Shown here: positions 23,058-35,914 of the stretch, one piece after another | How the letters are laid out: every line of letters begins with the position of its first letter | How positions within the stretch are numbered: position 1 is the first letter of the stretch | Source of the DNA: Malachius bipustulatus | Taxonomy: Eukaryota > Arthropoda > Insecta > Coleoptera > Melyridae | Assembly: GCA_910589415.1 (NCBI GenBank) | Contig: OU342631.1 | Location: 12,524,001 to 12,588,000 of the forward strand | Direction of reading: 5' to 3' | Length of the DNA: 64,000 nucleotides | Notes under the pieces: model-generated | Database searches by the model: none | What the model was told of the DNA's origin: nothing | Seen by the model: only the letters and a program-made list of their open reading frames with translations | Made by a program: the position numbers and the translations under genes

Positions 23058-24140
23058 GTTATTTTATAAAAGATAAAAGTTTCTGTGCGCATGTCCGCAA
23101 CACAGGTAGGAACGACGCAGCGACTATGAGGTTTGGATAATCGTGGCTTTGGCAGGTGACAGTTAAAGAAGGTGTATTTGAACTTAAAGGGCATGTGGGA
23201 AATGCAAAAATAGGCTAAAAATTTCCTGTAGACTTGGGTTCGTTGGAGCTTTGGTTTTTGAGATAGAGGGTGTTAAAGTTCTTCGAAAAATTTAATATTT
23301 TTTGAATATCTACAAATTGGCTGATCTGAATAACTAGAAATTTTTGACATTTGTTGTAGGTACTAATAATTGAAGTGCATGATTTGATACTCCCAACAAT
23401 TTTTTTTTATCCAATCGCAGAGATCTGGGTATGTCGTTACCTTTTTTAAAATAATTTATACGCCACTGACTTTAATGGAAATGTGACACTTTTGATAGGT
23501 ACCTCGTGTTGTAGGAACAGAAAGGTCACCTTACTTTTTTGCCGTATGACGCACTGTTTAATAATTGTTATTTCTGGATTTACGTAGGTACTCTTATCAT
23601 TTATTTTTATCTTGTGGGTACTGTTTCGTACATTGTAAAGTATTTCATACCTTGGAAACGGTATGTCATACGGCAAAAACGTAATTATTTTTTCTCCTCT
23701 AAACAACACGAGGTGTCTTTCAAAAATGTTATATTTCAATTACAGTCAGTGGCGTATAAATTATTTTAAAAAAGGTAACGACATACCGATATCTCCGCCA
23801 GTGGATTAAAATTTTTGTACTTCAATTATTGGTACAACTGCCCAAAATGTAGAGTTATTCTGATCAGCCAGTTTGTAGATATTCAAAAAATAAATTTTTC
23901 GAACTGTATCTCGGAAACTAAAGCTCCAACGACCCATGTCTACAGGAAATTTTTCTTCTATTTTTGCATTTCCTGCATGCCTTTTAAGTTTTAAGAAAAT
24001 GTCCCTTTATGCTTTCAAGATTTTGAGGAGTGACTTCAGCTGTTACCTACCAAAGCCACGATGATCCAAACTTAATAGTTGCTACGTTGTCCCTACCCGT
24101 GATGGAGACATGCGCAGACTATCAGATTTTATAAAATAAC
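23058..24140. repeat. 1.08-kb foldback palindrome
   Basis: Arms of about 500 bp meet near 23603. Paired landmarks: GTTATTTTATAAA at 23059 with its complement near 24139; GTGCGCATGTC with GACATGCGCA; AATCGTGGCTTTGG with CCAAAGCCACGAT; GCCGTATGAC at 23541 with GTCATACGGC at 23664. Identity looks around 80-85 percent. Both arms code the same short incidental peptide ending (SVAYKLF) on opposite strands. Confidence 0.8.
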
Positions 24141-25251
24141 AAAGAACGCAGTCGCGGGCTCTTGTTCTAAAAACTGTAAGTCCTGTAGAAATGATTCGAT
24201 TTGTAATATGTGCGGTCGTAATTTCAACAAAATTTCAGGAAAAATGACGAAAACATTTTGACATCAATAATAATTGACAAACTCTTACAGGGATATTTTG
24301 TCAAAAAACTCGCCAATTAATTTTTAATAAAACTATAACAACTAATGGTATTTCTAGTTTTACCGAAAAATCGTATTTCTTTCATACTTTTTCTTCATTA
24401 GGTTTAACAGGACTGCATTAATATTTATAAGGATGGTTCAATCTTATGTGACCTAACGATTATTATTCATTTCAATTTATTAGACTTGATTTATCGCGGT
24501 TTCATAATTTTTGCATATTTTTTCTTATTTCAATAAATATCATGGGAGATTGTGTTAAACTTAACAACAGAGACACGTTAAGCTATAAAAAATTCCCCTG
24601 ACATGCCCATGCATACGATTATTTGAAAAAAATCTGCCCTCCGAAATAATAAATAGGTAATTTTCAAAGAGCCGCGGAATGAAAATTTCAATTAAAACCT
24701 GCTTAATATTCACAGCTAATTAAGTCTAGATACACTGTCGAGCCTTAGTTATATAGCCATTATGGTAATGAAGGCTTGATAAAACAAGCAGACGATCCAT
24801 CGAACGATACGGAACTGATCTGAATAATTAGTTGCTTTCTAAATTCGTAGATGGCACAAGGTCGTCACGTCATCAATGTAGGGCACATTCGTCTTACTTC
24901 ACTTACAGCAAAACGTGTGCAAATAAGTTCCTTTTAATAATTACACCCTCACCTGCTCTTATTTCTGACACGTTACGTTGCTGTAATTACCATAATAAAG
25001 GGTTATTTCTCGCAAACCCTTTTCAATCTCGCGCGTCATGTTTCATATGACAGGCGTGAAATTTCAACACTTGAAAAATCTTAAAATTATCACACCAATG
25101 GAGGGCGTCATTGGGTGTGCATAAATTATTCATCTGGTCACTTTATTTCGACCCTATAGAAAATAATTATACTCATATAGAATTATTATGGAGATTATTA
25201 TTATTTCTAAAGCTTCAAACAACCCCTTTGGCACGTAATCAATTAGATTTA

Positions 25252-25920
25252 TGCCATCTAAAATTTTGATGTTGACAAAATTCATGCTTAGTTTTTGTCC
25301 AAACTGTCATCTCGTTCGGCTCATCAGAATAATTTATTAAAGACGAGGGTGGAACATCTTCTCTGTGCGTACTCTTGGACTCACAGACTTCAAAATTGAA
25401 AAATAAAACAATTTTTTTGTAAATAATCAAAATACCTGTAAAAAGAGGTCTCGCATGACCCTATGCCATCTGAAATTTTGATTCTGACAAAATTCATGCT
25501 TAGTTTTTGACCAAACTGTCATCTCGTTCGGCTCAGAATTTATTAAATAGGAAGGTGGAACTATAAACGTCTTCTCTGTGCGTCCTCCTGGACTCACAGA
25601 CTTCAAAATTGAAGAATAACACCATTTTTTTGTAAATAATCAAAATACCTCTAAAAAGAGGTCTCGCATGACCCTATGCCATCTAAAATTTTGATGTTGA
25701 CAAAATTCATGCTTACTTTTTGTTCAAACTGTCATCTCGTTCAGCTCAGAATTTATTAAAGAGGAAGGTGGAACTATAAACGTCTTCTCTGTGCGTCCTC
25801 TTTGACGCACAAACTTCGAAATTGAAAAATAAATCAATTTTTTTGTAAATAATCAAAATACCTCTAAAAAGAGGTCTCGCATGACCCTATGGCATCTAAA
25901 ATTTTGATGCTGACAAAATG
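25252..25920 (+). repeat. Tandem array, 212-213 bp unit, three full copies plus a partial one
   Basis: The unit starts TGCCATCTAAAATTTTGATG and contains CAAACTGTCATCTCGTTCGG and AAAAAGAGGTCTCGCATGAC. Copies start at 25252, 25464, 25677 and 25890. Confidence 0.85.
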
Positions 25921-26329
25921 TATGCATTATGTAATAATGTAATAGTGGAATAAAATAAATGCCTCAATCGATACCTATACTACGAGGATGCATGATGCCT
26001 GTAAAAGCGGCTAAACCTTAAAAAAAACCTTCTTGCGCATCAATCGCAGAAATAGTGTATTTTTATGCGATTCAATTCTGAATATTTTCACCGCTTTTTA
26101 AATTGGCTTTCTGAAATTTTACATAGTCAGGTGATATTCGCGTAGTGGCTTACTGACAATTGCATTTCATTTCGTTTTAAACCGTGCATGCCTTAGAATG
26201 AATTTTAAAATTTAACAAAACAAAAAAAATCATTGGCAAAATTGAACAATTTTGGCCCATTTCCTATGCCCGCCACTGGCTAACTTTACTTAAAAAACAC
26301 TATTTTTTAGACTACCTTTTATAGAACGG

Positions 26330-27690
26330 AAAAAGTGAAAGGGGATGAGCTTTGAAAACCTAAAATTTTAAATTTTAGAGGAATAAACATAATATGTAAA
26401 AATATTCTAATATCTCCGCCATTTTTATTATTTCTTTCTTGAAATCTTTGAATTTTAAAGTTTATTAGTATAGTTGTCTACTGGAAAAATTTTCGTTCAA
26501 TTCCTTCAAAAATATGTTCATAAACAGTTATAGAAATTCAGCCCTTTTTCCCTTCTCCTACCCACGCCACTGGCTTAATAATAAAAATATTGCAAATTAT
26601 ATTGCAATATTTTAACTCAATATTTTACAACTCAAATTTCAAATAATTTTCTTCCAGTAATGTTAATTTCGTTTAAAAGTTTTTGTTTCTAACTGGCTTA
26701 TTTAGGGGTTCATGATCTATCAATTTTTCCTAAAATTGAAAAGGCCGCCATTTTGGAACGGCTCTTCTGATTTAACTCAAATGCAGTACCATACGACTAC
26801 TTGCAGTTATCTTACTATCAAAAAAATTTCAGCCCCCTAGATTGAAAACAGCGACCAGAAACCGTGCCTCGATACCCGTTTTTTTTTTTGAAATTTGGAG
26901 AGACACGTTGTAAAAGTAGCGCAATTTTAGGTAAATGTTTTTTTGTGAAAATCAAACGTCATCCCTAAGTTTCACAAAGGTAAAAAATTACGTTCATTAA
27001 TCTTGAAAAATGAAGCTACTGGAACGTTCTTAAAATTTTAGAGAAATAAACATCATGTAAAAAAAAATCGAATATCTCGGCCATTTTTCTACCTCACTTC
27101 TTGAAATTTTTAAGTGTTAAAGGCTATTAGTATAATTATCTACTGTAAAAATTTCAGTTCAATTGCTTCAAAAATGTGCTCATAAATTGTTAGGGAAATT
27201 TAGCCATTTTTACCACTTTCTCATCCACGCCACTGGCTTATTAATAAAAGTAATGTAAATTTTGTTACATTAAATTAAATTTGAAACAATTTTCTTCATA
27301 CCCTGTTGATTTGGTTTCAAAGTTTTTTTCCATCTTGCTCATACAGGGGTTCAAATATTAGCAAATTTTTCAAAAATTAAAATGACCGCCATTTTGAAAC
27401 GGCTCGACCGATTTTGCTCAAGTACAATACCAGACCAGTTTTTATAGATATCCTACTCCCACAAAAATTTCAGCCTCCTAGATTCAAAACTGCGACCTGA
27501 AATGAGATGACAAAAACCGGATACCTGGAATTTTGAAGGGACACCCTGTAGAAGTGATGGGACTTTTGGAAAGTTTTTCAACGAAAATCCAACGTCATTC
27601 CCAAATTTTACAAGGACCCAAAATTTCGTTCACTAATCTTAAAAGATAAAGCCACAGGAGCGTTTTTAAAATCGAAATTTCGCGATTTTG
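26330..27690 (+). repeat. Direct dimer of a 663-bp repeat
   Basis: CCACGCCACTGGCTTA recurs at 26562 and 27225. Other shared blocks are AATATCTCSGCCATTTTT, CCGCCATTTTGRAACGGCTC and TTCAGCCYCCTAGATT. The two copies are diverged, and the second contains GGGACACCCTGTAGAAG near 27538. Confidence 0.7.
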
Positions 27691-27696
27691 GAGAAA

Positions 27697-27750
27697 TATA
27701 TATATATAAATATATATATAAATATATATATAAATATATATATATATATC
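27697..27750. repeat. TATATAAA microsatellite
   Basis: A run of TA with regular AAATA interruptions about 150 bp inside the intron from the anchor exon. Confidence 0.85.
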
Positions 27751-27906
27751 GTGGGCAGGTGAATTTTGGAAAACTACTTTTTCGTGATCTGGGGGTCATG
27801 ATCGATGGACATTTGATGAGTTTGGGTGATTTTCGAAAAGTGATGTCGTCCTCAATAGTGTATTTTTTGTTAAAAAATACACTAAAAGGAAGAACATCAG
27901 ACTTAC

Positions 27907-28196
27907 CTGAAACCCATGTGGCATTGAATGGTTTAGGGCTCAAGCGTCCGACAAGGATATCCCCCAGAGATATGGCAGGAGTGCTGTCCTCCAGCTGGGG
28001 CAGAGTGTGAGGATTCTTGTTTACTACAAGGACAATCACGGCAATGCAAGTTGCTATTATCACAGCGCACACTACGCCTATCAGGATCCATGTCCGGAGT
28101 TTCCTTTTGCCTTTTGTTAATATTAAGTCCTGCAATTAAAGGAAACGTATAATGAAAATTTGGTTTGTTAAATACTACCTTTGAATTTTGGTACAT
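27907..28196 (-). CDS. DPP4-like gene, N-terminal membrane-anchor exons
   Basis: Exon 28196-28179 starts with ATG (MYQNSK) and splices through GTAGTA to exon 28129-27907, which follows TTGCAG. Together they give a short basic cytoplasmic tail (KGKRKLRTW), one hydrophobic helix (ILIGVVCAVIIATCIAVIVL) and a stalk leading to ISLGDILVGRLSPKPFNATW. This type II signal anchor and the L-x-D-x-L-x-G / FN-x-TW segment are typical of DPP4 family proteins. It ends in phase 1 at a GTAAGT donor. It belongs to the gene whose remaining exons are at 19755-16398. The start is plausible but a longer 5' end in another exon is possible, since no in-frame stop lies just upstream. Confidence 0.85.
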
Positions 28197-29440
28197 TCTT
28201 CCAGTTCCACTAATAAATTAATGGGAAATTAGCAGAAACTGCTGTAACTTTTCAAGAAACAGAAGCGACAAAATTAATTTTTTCACGACTAATAATAGTT
28301 ATTAGCAACAACTAAAAAGTGATTAATTTTTGATGAAATAAGAAATTCTAGAAATTTACCTATTGCATTCAGTTATGCATTAAACCATCCTTGTTATGAT
28401 TTTTATAAATTTTTTCAACGTGGCAGGTAGTCATGCGCTCAATAATTGAAGTCACAATAATTAATTTGGGGATATGGAAAGTATTTTTTTATCATAATTA
28501 TATTCAAGTTTTTACTTATGAATTATGAATAGGTAATAGTTTAACATAATTATTATTAATAGGAACAAGGAATATATTTAAATATTTCGTAACGCGCGTA
28601 TTCCGGTCCGGTATATAATTCTGAAAATGTTATATTACATAATAATGTATAATAATATGCGTATTCTTATTATTTGTTATAGAAATTTCACAACACACCG
28701 CACATATTTACATTATCTTGCTTAAAAACCGAAAATAATTTTTAAAGATGCAATTTCTCCACGTTGTTAGAAGATTTAGTCGTTCATGAAATTATGTCCT
28801 TATAATATACATAATAGGATGCAAAATCTTTCAAGAAGAACTTGGGTTCTTGTTTCAGGTTTACCGCGGTTAATTTATTTACTTCATGAGACAATAGAAC
28901 GTTAAAAAAATCAAGGATAATGGTCAGATCCTGCAGTAATCCTTAAACTACCTACCTAACCTACCTAATCTTAATAGATATTTATCGATGGCCTTGATGG
29001 GCAGGTAATTAATTTGCATTAATTTGGTTTTATTAAACAGTATGTCACTGCTATAAACTTCTAAAATCAGACAGGAAAAAATTTACATGACAATGAAAAT
29101 ATAGTATGCGAAACAGCTTGCATCTATAAAACACAATTATTGCATTATAATTAAATAATTTAAATTTTTTACAAATTACTTATGTAAGAACTAGGTACCT
29201 ACCTATACAAAGGAAAAAATGAGAAGAAGAATTAAATTTAATCATCGCTATCAAGCTTTACTGAGATTTTTAAATAATAATTTACTTCTTCCTAGGTACT
29301 TAGGAGTAAAAAATTAACGACCCGTTAAAGTAGAATAGGAAGAGATTAATGATAATAATTTATGAATAACCCTGTGCAAATTTACTAAGTACCTGCCAAA
29401 GTACCTATACTAATTGGTTTTACAAAATATTAAAAAAATC
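28197..29440. other. Upstream region of the DPP4-like gene
   Basis: AT-rich, with CCTACCTACC-type microsatellite near 28950. No clear promoter motif or gene was recognised. Confidence 0.4.
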
Positions 29441-29464
29441 ATAAAAAAAAGTCTTATGTTTGGG

Positions 29465-30311
29465 TAACTGGACAGCCAAAATGAAAAGTTATGCATAAAA
29501 TCGTTATTTGAACATAAAAGAGAGAATAACTTTTTTCAGTATGAGGCCACGTTTGGGAAATATTTCAAAAAAAGTAAAACTAAGGCTGCTAAAAAATAAA
29601 TTCTTTTCAGTAACTGGACAACCAAAATCGAACGTCAAGTATAAAATCGTATTTAAGCATAAATGAGAGAAACACTTTTTTGAAGTTCAGGCCTCGTTTA
29701 GGAAATATTTCCAAAAATGTAAAACTAAGGCTGCTGAAAATATTTTTTTAGTAACTGGACAATCAAAATCGACCGCCATGTATAAAATCGTATTTTGAAC
29801 AGAAAGAGAGAATGACTGTTTTCAAGATCAGGTCTCATTTAGGAAATATATACAAAAATGTAAAACTAAGGCTGCTAAAAAAATATTTTTTTTAGTAACT
29901 GGACAGTCAAAATGGAATGCCGTATATAAAATTGTATTTTAAGCATAAAAGAGAGAATAATTTTTTTCAATATGAGGCCTCTTTTGAGAAATATTTCAAA
30001 AAATGTAAAACTAAGGCTGCTAAAAATATTATTTTTTTAGTTACTAGACAGTCAAAATCGGAACACCATGTATAAAATCGAATTTTAAACATAAAAGAGA
30101 GAATAACTTTTTTCAAGATCAGAGGCCTCGTTTAGCAAATATTTCTGAAATTGTTCTTCATGCAGTTACTAAAAAAAAAAAATTAACTACGGCCGTAGTT
30201 TTACATTTTTTGAAATATATCCTGAACGAGACCTCATCTTGAAAATTTTTATTCTTTCTTGTATGCTTAAATACGATTTTATACATGGCATTCGATTTTG
30301 ACTGTCCAGTT
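29465..30311. repeat. Tandem array with a terminal inverted copy
   Basis: Five direct copies of a 141-146 bp unit start with TAACTGGACA at 29465, 29611, 29752, 29896 and 30041. Each contains TATAAAATCG, GAGAGAATA and AAAACTAAGGCTGC. A sixth copy is inverted, ending at 30311 (TGTCCAGTTA), next to AACACCCTGTAG. Confidence 0.85.
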
Positions 30312-30409
30312 ACCAAACACCCTGTAGACCCAAAAAAAAATTTGCACCAAGTAGGCACCAAAAGACCAAAAATACGTATCTCAAAATTTGGCAAAAAACG
30401 GTTTAGGTA

Positions 30410-30830
30410 GAATGGGTTCCTGCACATTCAGGAATACCGGGTAACGAGCTGTCAGATCACGGTGCGAAACTCGGGACCAGAAATCAGTTGTGTGAACGAC
30501 AGACTGTATACTTATTGGTCTGAGGTAACACCAGGTTGCAGAAGTGCAAACAAACCAGACTGAAGCGGGAGGCGCTTAGACTACTTACTATAGTCTAAGG
30601 GACAATCTGAAACTAATGGGGGCGAGATGGGACCCAGTCTGTCTGAAATGTGGTACAAATTAAAGACGAGGACTCCTATTACAAAGACGAGGCTTACAAA
30701 GGCGTAAGCGAGGTATGCAGTAGCCCAACGATCAATATCTTTGGGTCAAAGGCACCAAAGGAGGAAGAAATTGGACTTTTCTCACGGGAAAAACTTCTGG
30801 CGTTTATGAAAAAGGTCGGAATGGTTTGAA
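30410..30830 (+). pseudogene. Non-LTR retrotransposon remnant: RNase H and C-terminal region
   Basis: The plus-strand frame reads EWVPAHSGIPGNELSDHGAK, a degenerate RNase H end motif (the usual pattern is V-P-x-H-x-G-I-x-G-N-E-x-A-D). It is followed, after stops and shifts, by MGARWDPVCLKCG, like the Cys-rich tail of I/R1-type elements, and by LFSREKLLAFMKKVG near the end. No RT domain is present, so this is a 5'-truncated, broken copy. Confidence 0.65.
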
Positions 30831-32640
30831 TATGAGGACCACGGTGCGGGAATGGCGAAAAACAATCATTTTTTTATAACGTTCCCATATCCATATGCAT
30901 AAGTAACCTTCATTACTTATAGATACTTTACCCGTTCAACCGTTCTTCGGCTGGAGGCTGGAGACAACATTACATGGCTTTCTTGTACCAATAACTTTTG
31001 CCTGAATAATTGGAAAACGTTGGCACCATTTGGGATTCGTCAAGAAATTTGACCGCACTATGACGATGGTCCCTAACAATTTTTCGTTTGATGTCGAAAG
31101 CCACCTATATGAAGAAATTAGATTAGGTAAAATTATTTGGTCGAGGTGGCCCATAACGTGGCTACCTCGCTCCCATCTAGCCACCATACATTCAAATTTG
31201 GAGGCGGAATGAAGACGGTGATATGACAAACGGACCATAGCCATGGAAGTAACACCGTCATCACTCATCCAATGATGACTCATCAGGTGTGTCTGCAAGA
31301 ACTCAATCATCAAAATCGGCAATCATCAAAAAAAGCGCAGATATGGAGTAGATAAAAGTATAATAATAAGCGCAGCTTATTTACATTGTTGTACGTTATA
31401 AATTATTAATCATTGTGACATCATTTTCGACCTGATTTTTTTCTAATATCCGCGCTTAAAATTGCACCATTTCAATCGAATTGTTCGTAGTTAATAACTC
31501 TGCAAACCGCAATCTGACACCAGCAGAGATCGGTTCATTAAAAGTTTTTCCCGGCAATAGATTCCAACGTTATTATTGACTATTGACCAAGAAAGTTACA
31601 AATCAATAGTCGCAATAATACAGTTATGAATTCTTTCGAATTTGTGCTTCATCATATCGATTATCAATTCTCATCGAAAAGAGAATTAAATTCCTTACTT
31701 GGTCACGCTCAAGACCGTTTACCGTAACAGACATTGTTAATTTCAGGTCTGGACGTTTGGACTTGGATTAGCTTAATTGTGCTTGTAGCAGCATTTCTCA
31801 AACGGTAATTGCCTTGCCATCCTTGACAATACAATAAATAAAATAGTGTATTGTATTTCTAAATAGCTTGTTAACACCTTGTTTCTAAAGATGACTTAAG
31901 ATAGTTCGTTAACCTTAAGTTTTGCTCTTGGGAAAATCTTAATTCACCAAACAATTGCTCCAGTTGTTTTTTTTTTTTTTGTATTGGACCCTAATTTCCT
32001 GGTCAAATGTATCAATCAATAACTGGTACCGATGATGAAATAGATTTGTTTCTAATAATTTGATTGAAGTTAATTAAAGCTTTGTGGTAGTCAGCAACAC
32101 GAACTATCGAAAACATGCCAGAAAGAGGACGTTAAAAAATTATTTTTTTGTCTCAAAAATTTGTTTGGGCGGGTAGGGCACCGTTTAATGGGGCCATATA
32201 TTTTACTGTTAAGGTTCAATAATTGTCGATCGTATCTCCATTTTCTTGAAGAAGAGATGCCAGGACATTGCCATGAAATCAAGAAATGAAATAGTTCATG
32301 CACGATGGTGCTCATGTACATGCAGTTTAGTTGCGCGTGCGCATTACCGTAGAAGGGGCAGATTCCGACAAGTGTTATGATTTTTCTTGTTTTTTATTGT
32401 ATTTGTTCTAACGCTTTTTTTTCATGCTTTTCATCATAAGCTGCTGTTTTGGTCGAAAGAAGTCCATGCTAAATCTTTTGATCAGTAGCACCTTTTTTAT
32501 GTCTAGAAAACATTGGCGGTATAAAATCTTGTTCTAAATGACAATTTTTACAATGTCCTGGAAATTGAGGGCAAAAAAACTCAAAAAATACTAAAATCTC
32601 CGCCAACAATCTATGAAAAACAACATTTAATTAGTGCCTA
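30831..32640. other. Region without a supported gene
   Basis: At 30950-31320 is a GC-richer piece whose plus frame includes WSRWPITWLPRSHLATI, faintly like a worn mariner-type W-P-P-R-S-P-D-L motif; too weak to call. The rest is AT-rich. Confidence 0.3.
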
Positions 32641-33252
32641 GAAAGTATACAGCGTTCCTAAATACCAGGTACTGGATATACAAAAGGAGGTAATTGTTTT
32701 TGGAGCAATTACTATAATGATGGTTTTGATTAGGTATAGGATGAAAGGACCAGGGCTTAGTCCAAAGGGAAACAGGAGTACGAAGATGGACAGTAAATAT
32801 AATTCGAATAAGTAGTTACTGACCTTCTGTCTGCTCTCTGCTTCTGTATGTTTGATTACAGATCACTTAATTTAATTTAACGATTATAAACCGCGGTTGT
32901 AAGGCGCGGTTAATTTAAGTTCACGTACGATTGATTCTTATGAGTGTTAGTAACACGATTTAGAAGGATATCTGACGATCCGTCCTTCGATACGATTTAC
33001 GAATCTTGAAAATGCGACTGCGCTCGACGACTTCGAGTGGCCAAGTGTTAAGTGTTTCTTCTCTTCGCTTCTCACTTCTCTCTTCCATGTGCGAATTAAG
33101 GGAAGGAAAGGGGGTAGGGGTTGGATGTTCTTCGAACCCACGAGTCTTGTGATGAAGAACGACTGTTGCTGAATGAAATTATTAGCATATCGTTCATTGG
33201 GATTAAGATGTCTATTTCTGACGACTAAAATCAATTACGATGACGGAACAGT

Positions 33253-33898
33253 AATTTTTTGGCTTATTTTATGCTTAAAAGTTCATATAAATATAGGTCC
33301 GCAAAAGCCTTTTTACCGATCCACAATAAGGTGTTAAAGTTAAAAAAAATTCTTTATAGCTCCTTGAGGTTAGTCAAATTTTAGTCAAACAGTTGGTCAC
33401 ACATCACACAAACATGGTCATACAAGCTTTAATTTTTAAAAGGCAGTGCCGAGTAAAATGTCAAAATTTACGAGAAATTATCCAAAAAAAGCAAGTTTTA
33501 CCATTTAAAAAATTTGAATTTCACCTAAAGAATTAGAGGAAAATGTTTCTTTTTTTATTGATAACGGCTGTAGAGACCAAAAAAATATAGGAAACGAAAA
33601 AATTTCGGAATAAGCGAGAAAATTCACATTGTATTTTAGAATCTACCAGCAAAAAAGTTCAGGGGGAGAAATGGGAGCGAAATTCAGGGGAAAATTTTCC
33701 TCACAACCATTTCTCATGCTCAATGATGTAAGCCCTATCTGTATTCCAAATTTCAGCTGCATATCTCAAAAAAATAAAGGAGCTATAAAGAAAAAACCTT
33801 TTTTTAATTTCAACACCCTATATATAGATCGGTAACGAAGAAGTTGCGGGCCTATGTTTATATGAACTTTTAGGCATAAAATAAGTCAGAGAATTTCA
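33253..33898. repeat. Foldback repeat
   Basis: GGCTTATTTTATGCTTAAAA and TTCATATAAATATAGG on the left pair with the reverse complements at about 33850-33895. TTTACCGATC and CTTTATAGCTCCTT pair further in. A possible outer tip at 32648 (TATACAGCGTTCCTAAATAC) matches the complement near 33905-33930, suggesting that 32670-33250 was inserted into the left arm. Confidence 0.65.
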
Positions 33899-33934
33899 AA
33901 TCACAGGGTATTTAGGAACAGCCTGTATATTATT

Positions 33935-35914
33935 AATGACAAAAAGTGTACAAAAACTGACTTTTTTATCTCAAAAAGATCCTGAGATGTCGTCAATGAA
34001 CTAAAAAAAAAACATTTTCAACATGACAATGGGGAAAACGGCACTTCGATATCTGCTTTCTATTTCGAGACATAGCTCTGCGAAATATCGTTTGTGATGT
34101 CATTTCAGTGGCGACTGTCGACAAGTTTCTAATGCCTTTATTAAAATACATAAATAGCTTTTTTTCTTATAATATTTGTTTTGAAACATCCTGTAGGTGC
34201 AAATATTGTCTGAAATTAGTGACGTGACCAAAATAACGTAATTGTTATATTGGAACTATTCCGTTTGTGGAACAGTCTGTTCCGATTGTTGCGGTTACAT
34301 TCTAGCAGCAGTTCCTGTCCCACTGCTCGTTATGTGACGTGTAATTCCGGTTCTTGTTTTATTTTTCAGTTACAAAATGTGACCACCAATAATTTGATTT
34401 CAAAAAATGATCTTAGGAGTAAAATCAAACCAATATATTTCTAGAACAATGCAAAAAATCGAACCTCTTAATTTTCCTGGTATTTCTCGTTATTTCGGAA
34501 TTGTTATGTGGAACTTATTCTTATCTCGGAACCGGAACAGCCGGGACTGGTAGGTGAAAATAACCATCTGGCACACCGCTATCTGAAATTTCCCGACTAA
34601 CGTAAATCTAAAAATTCTCGAATTTCTCTGGAACGTTTCTAGTTATTTCTATAAACTTCTTTCGCTTTTTATGCTAAACCCGCGCGCTATTCAGAAAATC
34701 TTCCTTTTCAAGATTGTACCTCTGACTGAGCCGGCCAATCAATTATTTATTATTGATAAGCGTGAAATTAAAGCGTGGGAGGAAGTATTATTTACAGTCG
34801 TTTGATTTTACAACAAAACAATTATTATAAAAGTTGAATAAATGTAATTGCAATATCAGCTCCATTGTTACTTAATACAGGATTGCCATAAGAACAATCT
34901 CATCATGAACACCCTTCATTTGAATAAAATCGTTTACTCACTGGAATGGAAAAATTATACGATAAAATTAATTGGAATTAATGAATCTTTTAATAAATAT
35001 TGTTTCTCATAATTTTCACCTGAAGGTTGTTTTGTTGTTTGAATCAAGATAAATATTTAAAAACTGGTTTACATGTTCAAAATTTAAATAATAAGGAGAG
35101 CATGTGTCATTTGAAGGTTTGCCACATTGCTATGATCGAATTTTAGAATCTATAAAATAAACTGGAATTCAATGCTTTGCTTTATTGTGTGCACAGTTTA
35201 GAGTAGTTGTACACCTACTAATGCGTTGTATTGTAATAAAATAAATTAAATTAAATTGCGTAATGCATTGCAACAGGAAATATAAAATCAGATGTATTTC
35301 TAAGAAATATAATTTGCTAGTGTAAATCAAAATAGGCATGTAATCGGTCTTTAATGATAATAAATGTAGAAGAAAAAATATAATTGCGCTTGTATTTATA
35401 ACAGCGAACTGAATAAACGCGTTGAAAGTTTACACAGCATTGCTTATTGTTTATTTTTGCTTCATTTATATCTTTTCTATTTTAATTTCAAGATAAAAAA
35501 GCTTTACAGATGCGTCTTGGTTTTCTAATGGACCGGTCTATCTTCAATAACGGAAAAATTAATCGTGCTCCAGTTCCAGTTAGTTCGCTAGAATTTCAAC
35601 GAACGATAAATTATGGAAAACCATAACGAAAAAAAAAAGAATCCAACCCTTCATTTAGGACCTAAATAATTTTTCCCAAGGGTTGATTAAAATGAAAGAT
35701 CTATTTAGCCAATAACCTTGAAAAAATTGCTTTAAAAGCTTTCAAGAATGTCAGGAGCAGTTTTGGCATGCTTAGAGACGTGGGAAGGATCAAGGAGAGA
35801 TTTTTATACAGGAAATCTCCTCTTCGAGACATTCTTATCTTAGGGAACACTTCGACATCTTAAAGTAGCATAAATCACCGACAGTTTTGCTATGCATGTT
35901 TTGCTATGCAAGAA
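33935..35914. other. Gene-free stretch
   Basis: No coding exon, LTR or array was recognised. AT content is high throughout. Confidence 0.4.

Larger units (their letters stand above)
19756..27906. other. Large intron of the DPP4-like gene, repeat-filled
   Basis: It joins the anchor exon (phase 1 end) to exon 19755 (phase 0 start). One or more short exons, about 100 bp in total and 2 mod 3 in length, must lie here to code the first propeller strands; I did not find them. Contents recognised: a retroelement-like piece (19840-20640), a foldback (23058-24140), a 213-bp tandem array (25252-25920), a 663-bp dimer (26330-27690) and a TA microsatellite (27697-27750). Confidence 0.6.

Noticed and set aside
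23446..23769. Two frames ending in SVAYKLF on opposite strands
   Set aside because: They are the mirrored arms of the foldback at 23058-24140, not a gene pair.
25252..25920. CRISPR-like regular array
   Set aside because: The whole 213-bp unit repeats, with no short repeat and variable spacer pattern, and the genome is eukaryotic.
30936..31322. 128-codon minus-strand frame and a plus-strand frame with WPITWLPRS
   Set aside because: The plus frame faintly recalls a mariner motif, but there is no catalytic context, no ends and frameshifts follow; too weak to list as a transposase.
32091..32321. Minus-strand frame containing VHELFHF
   Set aside because: It superficially recalls a metallopeptidase HExxH site, but the second His spacing is wrong and there is no supporting domain.
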